From NCBI GenBank assembly GCA_904395805.1, contig CAJFNV010000095.1, positions 1-46,538 on the forward strand: a DNA stretch of 46,538 bases, given 5' to 3'. The stretch comes from Candidatus Gallispira edinburgensis (GTDB lineage Bacteria; Bacillota; Clostridia; Lachnospirales; CAG-274). Below the pieces are notes generated by a model. The model worked only from the letters and a program-made list of their open reading frames with translations, did no database searches and was not told the origin of the DNA. The position numbers were made by a program, and so were the translations under genes. Below, in pieces: positions 9,385 through 16,182 of the stretch (the first letter of the stretch is position 1; each line of letters begins with the position of its first letter).

Positions 9385-10314
9385 TCAAATACATCTCCTT
9401 AAATCATTTTTCATATCTATGCAAGCCTGTCTTGCAGCCTGGGCAAAGTTTCTCTCATCTGTAAAGCAGGATTTATATTCATCCTTCATATGGGCAGCTA
9501 TGATACCTCTTGAAGAATTTACAATAGCACCTAAGCCCTCTTCATTAAAGCAAACCGCCAAATCCTCAGCCTTGCCGCCTTGAGCACCATATCCCGGTAC
9601 AAGGAAGAAAGTATGAGGCATTACCTCTCTCAATCTCTTTGCCTGCTCAGGATGAGTAGCACCAACTACAGCACCTACAGAGCTGAAACCGTACTGACCT
9701 CTTGTGCTTTCGCCCCACTTTTCAATGAGCTCTCCGACTTTTTCGTATATAGGCACTCCGTCAACAAGGAGATCCTGAATTTCACCGCTGTTAGGGTTGG
9801 ATGTCTTAGCCAATACAAAAAGTCCCTTTTCATAAGCCTGACAGTCCTTTATAAAAGGAGTAATGGAATCAGAGCCTAAATATGGGTTTAAAGTTATAAA
9901 ATCCTGTGCAAAGCTGTCATATACCGCACCGTTTATTTCAACCTTGCCTATATGTCCGTCTGAATATGCTTCAGCAGTTGATGCAATGTCACTTCTCTTT
10001 ATATCACCTATTACAATAAGTCCCTTGCTCTTTGCATATTTACATGTTTTGTCATATGCCTTTAACCCCTCAATGCCGTATCTCTCATACATAGCGATCT
10101 GAGGCTTTACAGCAGGTACAATGTCAAATACAGCATCTATTATGTGCTTGTTAAACTTATACATAGCCTTTGCTGCAGCCTTCGGAGTATTTCCATACTT
10201 TGTAAAATATTTTTCTGTTATGAAATCAGGAATATAATTTAATCTTGGGTCAAGACCTACAACAGTAGGATTTCCCGTAGCTTTGATTTTATCTATAAGC
10301 TTATCAATGATCAT
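9385..10314 (-). CDS. pyrF: Orotidine 5'-phosphate decarboxylase (long type)
   Basis: 309 aa, converts OMP to UMP, the last step of de novo UMP synthesis. The length and the VVGLDPRLNYIPDF start identify the long subgroup, rather than the ~240-aa B. subtilis type. The catalytic Lys-Asp cluster is seen in VIGDIKRSDIAS. PNSGEIQDL and the phosphate-binding GAQGGK/VNSSRGI segments follow. AAGGAGG seven bases before the ATG fixes the start. Third gene of the operon, 38 nt after pyrC. Confidence 0.95.
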   Translation of the reverse strand: MIIDKLIDKIKATGNPTVVGLDPRLNYIPDFITEKYFTKYGNTPKAAAKAMYKFNKHIIDAVFDIVPAVKPQIAMYERYGIEGLKAYDKTCKYAKSKGLIVIGDIKRSDIASTAEAYSDGHIGKVEINGAVYDSFAQDFITLNPYLGSDSITPFIKDCQAYEKGLFVLAKTSNPNSGEIQDLLVDGVPIYEKVGELIEKWGESTRGQYGFSSVGAVVGATHPEQAKRLREVMPHTFFLVPGYGAQGGKAEDLAVCFNEEGLGAIVNSSRGIIAAHMKDEYKSCFTDERNFAQAARQACIDMKNDLRRCI

Positions 10315-10352
10315 TTCAAAACCTCCTTATATAATGCATTATGAATTGTCAA

Positions 10353-11639
10353 TTATTTCATAAGTTTTCCCTTTTCAACAACAACCTCTCCTCCGCAGAT
10401 AGTGTAAAGTACCTTACCCTTTACTTCTCTTCCGCCGAAAGGAGTGTTCTTAGCCTTTGAAACCATAGTGTTTACATCAATTGTATATTTGTTATCTATA
10501 TCTGCAATTGCAATATCTGCTGCAGAGCCTACTCTCAGCTGTCCCTTGTCAGAGCCTAAGACCCTTGCAGGATTAGCAGTCATCTTTGCGACCATATCAT
10601 TAAGGGATATAAGTCCCCTATCGACAAGTTCTGTGTATGAAAGAGCAAAGCTTGTTTCAAGACCTATTATTCCGTTTGCAGCCTTTTCAAATTCACAGTT
10701 CTTGTCATCAATATGATGTGGTGCATGGTCAGTCGCAATAACCTCTATTGTATTGTCTTTTAAAGCCTGTCTTATGACTTCAAGGTCCCTCCTGCTTCTC
10801 AAAGGAGGATTCATTTTATAATTTGAATCATAATCGGTAATATCCTCATCGCAGAGGGTGAAGTGGTGAGGAGCAGCCTCAGCTGTAACAGGAAGTCCCA
10901 TTTTCTTTGCATTTCTTACCTGTTCAACACTTCCTTCGGTGCTTATATGGCATATATGGAGCTTTGCTCCCGTAGCCTTAGCAAGTATAATATCTCTTGA
11001 TACCATTACTTCCTCTGAATCATCACCTATACCCTTTAAACCTAGAATAGATGCTCTTTCTCCTGCATTCATTGAGCCCTTTGCAAGTCTTATTTCCTCA
11101 CAGTGGTCAAATATAGGCAGGTCAAACATTTTTGAATATCTCATTGCATTTTTCATAAGTGCAGGGTCGTCAACACTTCTTCCGTCCTCTGATATAGCAC
11201 AGGCACCTGCCGCAGCCATCTGTCCTATATCGGCAAGTTCTTCGCCCTTCTGCCCCTTTGTTATTGCTCCGATAGGCAGAACATTTACAACAGCATCTCT
11301 CTTAGGGCTTAAAGCATATTCTATCATAATTGCATTGTCAGTTACGGGATTTGTATTCGGCATTGCACAAACCGTTGTAAATCCGCCCATAGCAGCCGCC
11401 CTTGAGCCTGTTGCTATGGTTTCCTTATTTTCATATCCGGGGTCTCTGAAATGCACATGAAGGTCGATCAGTCCGGGCATAACCACAAGTCCTGTGGCAT
11501 CAATTACCTTATCGGCATTTTCTTCGATATTATCACTTATCTCAGCAACCTTACCATCTTTAACAAGTATATCCTTAACAGCATCAACACCGTTTGCCGG
11601 GTCTATAAGTCTGCCCTTTTTAATTAAAATACTGCTCAT
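10353..11639 (-). CDS. pyrC: Dihydroorotase, class I
   Basis: 428-aa zinc amidohydrolase that cyclises carbamoyl-aspartate to dihydroorotate. It shows the metal-binding HVHFRDPG motif near residue 60, the PNTNPV substrate loop, ISEDGRS, the further metal histidines in FDHCEE and HICHIST, and the catalytic Asp in ATDHAPHH. Length matches bacterial class I enzymes of the PyrB-associated type. AGGAGG precedes the ATG, 10 nt after the pyrB stop, so pyrB and pyrC are tightly coupled. Confidence 0.97.
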   Translation of the reverse strand: MSSILIKKGRLIDPANGVDAVKDILVKDGKVAEISDNIEENADKVIDATGLVVMPGLIDLHVHFRDPGYENKETIATGSRAAAMGGFTTVCAMPNTNPVTDNAIMIEYALSPKRDAVVNVLPIGAITKGQKGEELADIGQMAAAGACAISEDGRSVDDPALMKNAMRYSKMFDLPIFDHCEEIRLAKGSMNAGERASILGLKGIGDDSEEVMVSRDIILAKATGAKLHICHISTEGSVEQVRNAKKMGLPVTAEAAPHHFTLCDEDITDYDSNYKMNPPLRSRRDLEVIRQALKDNTIEVIATDHAPHHIDDKNCEFEKAANGIIGLETSFALSYTELVDRGLISLNDMVAKMTANPARVLGSDKGQLRVGSAADIAIADIDNKYTIDVNTMVSKAKNTPFGGREVKGKVLYTICGGEVVVEKGKLMK

Positions 11640-11649
11640 AAAATACCTC

Positions 11650-12576
11650 CTATCTTTTTTCGTTGGCTTCTGTCAAAAGCTTTAATACAGCCATTCTTAC
11701 TGCAACACCGTTTTTGACCTGTACATTTATTACGGAATGCTTACCGTCTATAACTTCGGTACTAAGCTCCACACCTCTGTTTACAGGACCGGGATGCATT
11801 ACAAGAACATCCTTCTTGGCATATTTAAGTATTTCATTATTTACACCGAAAAGATTTGAATACTCTCTCAGATTAGGGAAAGGCATATTTCTCTGTCTTT
11901 CAAACTGTATTCTGAGTCCCATTACAACATCGGCATCCTTTATTGCAGAAGGAATATCGGTGCTTACCTGTACCCCAAGACTTTTCATTGAACTGCTTAC
12001 AAGAGTTGAAGGTCCTGCAAGAGTAACCTTTGCACCAAGCTTAGTAAGTCCGAAGGCATTGCTTCTTGCAACTCTTGAATGGGAAATATCACCCAGAATC
12101 ACAACCTTAAGTCCTTCAAAACCGCCCTTTCTTTCCATAATAGTATAAAGGTCAAGAAGAGCCTGTGTAGGGTGCTCATTAGAGCCGTCACCTGCGTTTA
12201 TAACACTAGCTTTAACATTCTTAGCCAGAATATGTGCAGCTCCCGTAAGCTGGTGTCTTATGATCATTACATTTGTACCCATCTGGTCAAGAGTAACACC
12301 TGTGTCTATAAGGCTTTCACCCTTTGAAACACTGCTTGTAGCCACTCCAAGGTCCTTTACGATAGCCCCCTGATACTCTCCTGCAAGCATAAATGACATT
12401 TTAGTTCTGGTACTGTTTTCATAGAAAAGGGTTACAATACTGCTTTTTGAAAGAACGTCTGTTCTCAGCTCGGGATTGTCGATTTTTTCCTTCATATCCT
12501 TTGCAGTATTGAGTATAGTCATAATTTCATCAGCACTTAAATCTCTTAAGCCTAACAAATCTTTTCTGTTATACAC
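11650..12576 (-). CDS. pyrB: Aspartate carbamoyltransferase, catalytic chain
   Basis: 308 aa; condenses carbamoyl phosphate and aspartate. STRTKMSF (carbamoyl-phosphate loop), SSVSKGESLIDT, HQLTGAAH, DGSNEHPTQALLD and HPGPVNRGVE are all present. The start is the GTG at 12576: AAGGAGG lies 8 nt before it and the resulting N-terminus (YNRKDLLGLRDL) fits the family. A longer reading frame from 12621 would run back into the attenuator tail. An out-of-frame ATG overlaps the GTG. First enzyme gene of the operon. No pyrI regulatory chain follows, so allosteric control by PyrI is not encoded here; control instead appears to lie in the leader. Confidence 0.96.
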   Translation of the reverse strand: MYNRKDLLGLRDLSADEIMTILNTAKDMKEKIDNPELRTDVLSKSSIVTLFYENSTRTKMSFMLAGEYQGAIVKDLGVATSSVSKGESLIDTGVTLDQMGTNVMIIRHQLTGAAHILAKNVKASVINAGDGSNEHPTQALLDLYTIMERKGGFEGLKVVILGDISHSRVARSNAFGLTKLGAKVTLAGPSTLVSSSMKSLGVQVSTDIPSAIKDADVVMGLRIQFERQRNMPFPNLREYSNLFGVNNEILKYAKKDVLVMHPGPVNRGVELSTEVIDGKHSVINVQVKNGVAVRMAVLKLLTEANEKR

Positions 12577-12629
12577 ATAAGCCGCCTCCTTCTGAATTGT
12601 TAAATTACTGACTTTTTCCACACGCTAAA

Positions 12630-12669
12630 AAGGCAATAAAGGAATTCAAATAAAAACCTTTATTGCCTT
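12630..12669 (-). terminator. Transcription attenuator of the pyr operon
   Basis: On the minus strand a perfect 13-bp stem: AAGGCAATAAAGG (12669-12657) pairs with CCTTTATTGCCTT (12642-12630), loop 14 nt, running into TTTTT at 12631-12627. It sits 51 nt before the pyrB start codon. The stop codon of the leader ORF (12662-12660) lies within the 5' arm, so a ribosome at the stop would cover that arm and prevent the hairpin. Confidence 0.9.
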
Positions 12670-12749
12670 ATAAAATCCAAAAAGAAAATAAAAGGAGAAG
12701 GAATATCAAACAAGCAGTTATTAATTGTAGTTTGCTTAGGTTTAAACAT
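12660..12749 (-). CDS. pyr operon leader peptide (29 codons), predicted UTP-sensing attenuation
   Basis: AAGGAGG (12765-12759) stands 9 nt before ATG 12749-12747. The frame reads MFKPKQTTINNC, then LFDIPSPFIFFLDFIRQ, then TAA: 29 aa. The transcript from 12710 to 12671 is 26/40 U, immediately before the attenuator hairpin. In E. coli pyrBI (known) RNA polymerase pauses at U-rich leader sequence when UTP is low, the translating ribosome catches up, and terminator formation is blocked; with ample UTP the polymerase escapes and terminates. The parts here match that plan: promoter, translated leader, U tract, stop codon in the hairpin. I saw no PyrR-binding loop. That the peptide is made, and that control works this way, is inference. 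Confidence 0.8.
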   Translation of the reverse strand: MFKPKQTTINNCLFDIPSPFIFFLDFIRQ

Positions 12750-12785
12750 AAGTAATATCCTCCTTCATTTATTTATATCCTTAAA

Positions 12786-12814
12786 ATTTTATCATTTATA
12801 CAGTTCTTTGTCAA
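12786..12814 (-). promoter_or_regulatory. pyr operon promoter
   Basis: Minus-strand TTGACA (12814-12809), exactly 17 bp, TAAAAT (12791-12786). Predicted transcription start is near 12779, giving a leader of about 200 nt before pyrB. Confidence 0.85.
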
Positions 12815-12867
12815 CTGTTAATTTATGTTTTATGACAATTTTTTTATTAAGTTATTTTAATGGTTCA

Positions 12868-12968
12868 GGGGCAAAAATGTTTGACACCATGATACCGACG
12901 GATTTCTTTGCCTTTCACGCTCCCGAAATCCTTGGTTTTATTATAATATATTTTGCCCTAAAACACAA
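12868..12968 (-). promoter_or_regulatory. Promoter-like sequence and nested inverted repeats of unknown role
   Basis: In the gap between the divergent pyr and 6S promoters, the minus strand has TTGTGT (12968-12963), 17 bp, TATAAT (12945-12940). A transcript from there would include GGATTTC (12931-12925) pairing with GAAATCC (12906-12900). GGGCAAAA-type arms flank the whole (12868-12878 and 12948-12958). No convincing ORF or known riboswitch was recognised. The remaining gap up to the 6S promoter is AT-rich. Confidence 0.35.
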
Positions 12969-13036
12969 TTTATTTTTTTATATTTTTTTACAAATTTTGT
13001 AATGTAAATGAAAAGTAAAAATTAATGAATAAACTC

Positions 13037-13065
13037 TTGAAATTAATCACACAATATTGTATAAT
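13037..13065 (+). promoter_or_regulatory. Promoter upstream of 6S RNA
   Basis: TTGAAA (13037-13042), 17-bp spacer, TATAAT (13060-13065). A start near 13072 would fall within a strong hairpin at about 13066-13104 that lies before the 6S core. A second, weaker candidate (TTGTTT, 17 bp, TTATAT ending near 13116) would start the RNA inside the core's first strand. Confidence 0.75.
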
Positions 13066-13117
13066 CTTATCAGAAGGAAACAAAAAGCTTGTTTCCTCTG
13101 ATAAAATTATTTTATAT

Positions 13118-13309
13118 AGATTGTCTGGAATGTTCGCGACCTTTTATTTTTGAACCTACATTTTTTGAACGGGATTCCTACATTGTTTTGCCTATGTCAG
13201 GCCGCAAGCTAATTCCCTTTGGGCAGCGGAAGGCAGATGACAGATCTGCGGAAACCCACCTAGCTCGGCTAGGTGTCAGAAAACTGGGGACGGCATTTCG
13301 GATGATTTT
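13118..13309 (+). ncRNA. ssrS: 6S RNA
   Basis: About 190 nt. The 5' strand (TCTGGAATGTTCGCGACC, 13124-13141) and the 3' strand (GGGGACGGCATTTCGGATG, 13286-13304) resemble the closing ends of E. coli 6S RNA, which I recall as CTGAGATGTTCGC and CGGCATCTCGGAG. AGATTGTCTGGAATG pairs with CATTTCGGATGATTT over 15 bp with several G-U pairs. The interior holds an AT-rich 5' strand and short hairpins such as CACCTAG/CTAGGTG, consistent with the rod with a large central bubble that mimics an open promoter. 6S RNA binds housekeeping RNA polymerase in stationary phase. Ends are approximate. An 84-codon open frame across this region is not a gene. Confidence 0.88.
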
Positions 13310-13318
13310 ACAAAAGAT

Positions 13319-13358
13319 GGGGCTGCAATTTGCAGTCCCTTAATTTTTTATTTTTTTT
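13319..13358 (+). terminator. 6S RNA terminator
   Basis: GGGGCTGCA (13319-13327) pairs with TGCAGTCCC (13331-13339) over 9 bp including one G-U, loop ATT, followed by a long T-rich run from 13340. The run overlaps the 3' end of the convergent flavodoxin-like gene. Confidence 0.85.
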
Positions 13359-13864
13359 ATTATCTCTTTAATTTCTTTATTAGCCTCAATATCATTTTCA
13401 GGTTTTATTTCAGATGTTTTAAGACACCTTACATATCCCTCAACTTTCACATTAAGCCCCATAAGCATTATTCTTACAGTCTTTTCAGCGTCAGCAGAAT
13501 TTATTACAGAATCCCCTCCCCCAACTACAATAACATAACCCTTTTTAGGTTTTAACTTTTTCTTACTCATAAAAAACATTTGAGTTCTCGACATCATAGC
13601 CATAAGCACACCTGTAGGCTGATTATAGTAAAGAGGCGTAGCAACAATAATATTGTCATAACTGTCAATATTATTTAAAAGCTCTGTCATATCATCATTA
13701 TATATACACTCTCCGCCCTTACATTTTCTGCAGTCAATGCAGGGAGAAAAGTCCCTATAATATGCACTTACAACATCACATTCAATACTTTCCTTAATTT
13801 TGTTTATAAAATACATTGTGTCGCCCTTTTTTCTCGGCGACCCGTTTATTATCAGTGTTTTCAT
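13340..13864 (-). CDS. Flavodoxin-fold NAD(P)H-dependent oxidoreductase with Cys cluster
   Basis: 174 aa. The N-terminus TLIINGSPRKKGDT is the FMN-binding loop of the NADPH-dependent FMN reductase/flavodoxin-like family. CIDCRKCKGGEC near residues 42-53 has the Cys spacing typical of the iron-sulfur flavoprotein-like branch. ATPLYYNQPTGVLMAMM is the second flavin-contacting segment. Likely a cytoplasmic flavin or quinone reductase; the electron acceptor is unknown. It follows the Nudix gene by 21 nt on the same strand, so the two are co-transcribed. Confidence 0.85.
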   Translation of the reverse strand: MKTLIINGSPRKKGDTMYFINKIKESIECDVVSAYYRDFSPCIDCRKCKGGECIYNDDMTELLNNIDSYDNIIVATPLYYNQPTGVLMAMMSRTQMFFMSKKKLKPKKGYVIVVGGGDSVINSADAEKTVRIMLMGLNVKVEGYVRCLKTSEIKPENDIEANKEIKEIIKKIKN

Positions 13865-13885
13865 CCCGCTTCCCTTTCAACTTTA

Positions 13886-14356
13886 TTATATTTCTTTTAT
13901 CTGCTCCAATTTTCCCTCAATTAGTTCTTTCAGAATATCTCCTAAGTTATCACAGAAAAATTCCTCTTCCGACATTCTTATATCCTCTATGGACCACCAT
14001 TTATGATCCCTTGTATATTTCTTTTCGGATTCTTCCCAGCCGTCAAAATTAAAATCACTTTTTTCTATCCTGACAAGATAATATTTTTCCTCAGATAGAA
14101 ATTTGATTCCGTCCTTCTTTTCAAAAATTTTATTTCTTTTAAATACCCATTTAGGATCTATTTCATCTTTTATTCCCAGTTCTTCATAAAGTTCTCTTTT
14201 AAGTCCTTCTTCAAAAGTTTCCCCTTTTTCGATACCTCCTCCCGGAGTGACCCACAATATCTTTTTATCTGATAAAAACCCAAATTCAAATTTAAACAGA
14301 AATATCTGATTTTCACTGTTTAACAATATTGCCCTTGCAGATTGTCTTGTTTCCAT
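13886..14356 (-). CDS. Nudix hydrolase
   Basis: 156 aa. The complete Nudix box spans residues 40-62 (GGIEKGETFEEGLKRELYEE, then LGI), matching GX5EX7REUXEEXGU with the metal-binding glutamates. The N-terminal TRQSARAILLNSENQIFLFKFE is the usual first beta strands. The family hydrolyses nucleoside diphosphates linked to another moiety; the substrate here is not predictable. First gene of a two-gene unit with the flavodoxin-like protein. An extended -10 (TGATATAAT on the minus strand, 14401-14393) lies upstream. Confidence 0.9.
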   Translation of the reverse strand: METRQSARAILLNSENQIFLFKFEFGFLSDKKILWVTPGGGIEKGETFEEGLKRELYEELGIKDEIDPKWVFKRNKIFEKKDGIKFLSEEKYYLVRIEKSDFNFDGWEESEKKYTRDHKWWSIEDIRMSEEEFFCDNLGDILKELIEGKLEQIKEI

Positions 14357-14392
14357 AAAATTTACCCTCCCACCTATTTCTGTATTTTTTTC

Positions 14393-14401
14393 ATTATATC
14401 A
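14393..14401 (-). promoter_or_regulatory. Extended -10 promoter of the Nudix unit
   Basis: TGATATAAT on the minus strand with no good -35. It is divergent from the folate operon promoter about 40 bp away. Confidence 0.45.
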
Positions 14402-14439
14402 TATTTTTTTACCTTAATATATACTTTTTTAAATTTTTG

Positions 14440-14448
14440 TGATATACT
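14440..14448 (+). promoter_or_regulatory. Extended -10 promoter of the folate operon
   Basis: TGATATACT with no recognisable -35; the start codon of folC is 31 nt downstream. Confidence 0.4.
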
Positions 14449-14478
14449 AAATCTTATTAAATATTTAGGAAGATAACC

Positions 14479-16170
14479 ATGACATATAAAGAAGCTTTAA
14501 ATTACATAAAGGAAAATTCAAAAAATAAAATAATACCGGGACTTGAAAATATGGAAAAGCTTTGCTCCCTTTTAGGTGATCCCGAAAGGAAAATAAAAAC
14601 GATCCATATAGCAGGCACAAACGGCAAAGGCTCAGTGGGCGCCTTTATAGAAGAAGGACTTATAAAAAACGGCTATAATGTGGGACGATACACCTCCCCT
14701 GCCGTACTGAATTACAGGGATATCCTCACTTACAACAAGAAGAGAATATCCGAAGAAGAATTTGCCTCTGTTACATCAGAAGTAAAGTCAATACTTGAAA
14801 ACTCAGACTGCAAGCCTACCGTATTTGAACTTGAAACAGCCATTGCCTTTTACTGGCTGAGTAAAAAAAACTGTGACTTTGCAATAATAGAAACAGGTAT
14901 GGGAGGCAGACTTGATGCCACAAACGTAACCGATAAAATACTTGCTGTTATTACACCTGTATCAATTGACCACACTAAATTTCTGGGCAATACTATAGAA
15001 GAAATTGCATATGAAAAAGCAGGTATAATAAAGAGTGCAGCAGTTTCTGCACAACAGGAACCGTCAGTTAAAGAAGTGCTCAAGGCAAAAAGCAATGATA
15101 TTACTTTTGCATCAAGCCCTAAAAACATAACATACAGCAATGATAAAACAACATTCGACTATAAAAGCTATAAAAATGTTGAAATTACAATGCTGGGTAA
15201 ATTTCAGGCAGAAAATGCCTGCCTTGCAATAGAAGTCTTTGAAAAGCTAAATAAAATGGGTTATAATATAACCAATATAGAAAAATCTTTAATAAATGCT
15301 CAGTGGCACTGCCGTTTTGAGAAAATAAGTTCCGATCCTCTCATTATTATAGACGGAGCACACAACCCCCACGGTGTAAAAGCCTTAAAAGAAAACACTG
15401 AACTTTATTTTAAAAACAGAGATGTTGTTTTTATAACAGGAGTTTTAAAAGATAAGGATTACAGCAAAATGGCAGAAATAATTGCTCCCCTTGCCAAAAA
15501 GATATTTACGATTGAGTCGGACTCTCCAAGGGCATTACCTGCCGAAGATTATGCAAAAGCTATAAGCAGGTATAACAAAAATGTAACAGCCTGCAAATCA
15601 ATTAAGGAAGCTGTAAGTTCAGCCCTTGAATATGACAACATTCTGGTTTTCGGCTCCCTTTCATTTATGGGAGAAATATACAACTGTTTTAATGAAACTA
15701 TGGAAAGATACAATAAAATAAAAGAACACAGCCTTTTTAATGAAATTATAAATATAATAAATAATAAAGAAAAAACAAGGATATTCTGCAAACACGGCAC
15801 AGACCATTGTCTTGATGTTGCCCGCATAGCTTATATTCTGTCTTTGGAAAACAATTTAAACATAAAAAAGGACATAATATATGCCGCAGCTCTTCTTCAT
15901 GACACAGGCAGAGCCTTTAAAGATGATGATCACAACAAAAAAAGTGCCGAGATATCAAAAGAGATACTTACAGACTGCGGTTATTCACAAAGTGAAATAC
16001 AGGAAATTATATCTGCCATATTAAATCACAGAAAAGATACATCAGAACTAAAAAATCTGAGTGATATAATATGCAAGGCAGATAAACTTTCAAGACAGTG
16101 CTACAACTGCAAAGCACAAAAGGAATGCTACTGGCAGGAAGAAAGACGAAACAAAAACATAAAATATTAA
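14479..16170 (+). CDS. folC: Folylpolyglutamate/dihydrofolate synthase fused to an HD-domain phosphohydrolase
   Basis: 563 aa. Residues 1-~415 are FolC, which adds glutamate to (dihydro)pteroate: ATP loop HIAGTNGKGSVGAF, TSPAVLNYRDILTYN, ETGMGGRLDATN, and IDGAHNPHG. Residues ~430-563 are an HD domain: His443 (GTDHC), the His474-Asp475 doublet in LLHDTGR, further His485 and His517, and Asp535 in CKADKLSR, ending in a Cys-rich CYNCKAQKECYW tail. Normal FolC is about 430 aa, so the HD part is an addition, not a misread stop. HD proteins of this kind occur as separate genes in some clostridial folate operons (recalled). The HD half may dephosphorylate dihydroneopterin phosphates, the step with no other gene here. 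First gene of the fol operon. Confidence 0.93.
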   Translation: MTYKEALNYIKENSKNKIIPGLENMEKLCSLLGDPERKIKTIHIAGTNGKGSVGAFIEEGLIKNGYNVGRYTSPAVLNYRDILTYNKKRISEEEFASVTSEVKSILENSDCKPTVFELETAIAFYWLSKKNCDFAIIETGMGGRLDATNVTDKILAVITPVSIDHTKFLGNTIEEIAYEKAGIIKSAAVSAQQEPSVKEVLKAKSNDITFASSPKNITYSNDKTTFDYKSYKNVEITMLGKFQAENACLAIEVFEKLNKMGYNITNIEKSLINAQWHCRFEKISSDPLIIIDGAHNPHGVKALKENTELYFKNRDVVFITGVLKDKDYSKMAEIIAPLAKKIFTIESDSPRALPAEDYAKAISRYNKNVTACKSIKEAVSSALEYDNILVFGSLSFMGEIYNCFNETMERYNKIKEHSLFNEIINIINNKEKTRIFCKHGTDHCLDVARIAYILSLENNLNIKKDIIYAAALLHDTGRAFKDDDHNKKSAEISKEILTDCGYSQSEIQEIISAILNHRKDTSELKNLSDIICKADKLSRQCYNCKAQKECYWQEERRNKNIKY

Positions 16171-16182
16171 GGAGAATTTGTA

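Noticed and set aside
10939..11460. 173-codon ORF antisense to pyrC
   Set aside because: pyrC is unmistakable with all metal-binding motifs; the antisense frame is a codon-bias shadow.
12627..12814. PyrR-binding loop or uracil riboswitch in the pyr leader
   Set aside because: I looked for the conserved PyrR loop and an antiterminator that pairs with the terminator and found none; the translated U-rich leader explains the layout better.
12808..13002. 64-codon plus-strand ORF
   Set aside because: It runs through the pyr -35 region and the inverted-repeat segment, with no Shine-Dalgarno; composition looks like AT-rich intergenic DNA.
13089..13343. 84-codon plus-strand ORF
   Set aside because: It spans the 6S RNA core, whose closing ends and terminator are recognisable; the frame has no ribosome-binding site or family resemblance.
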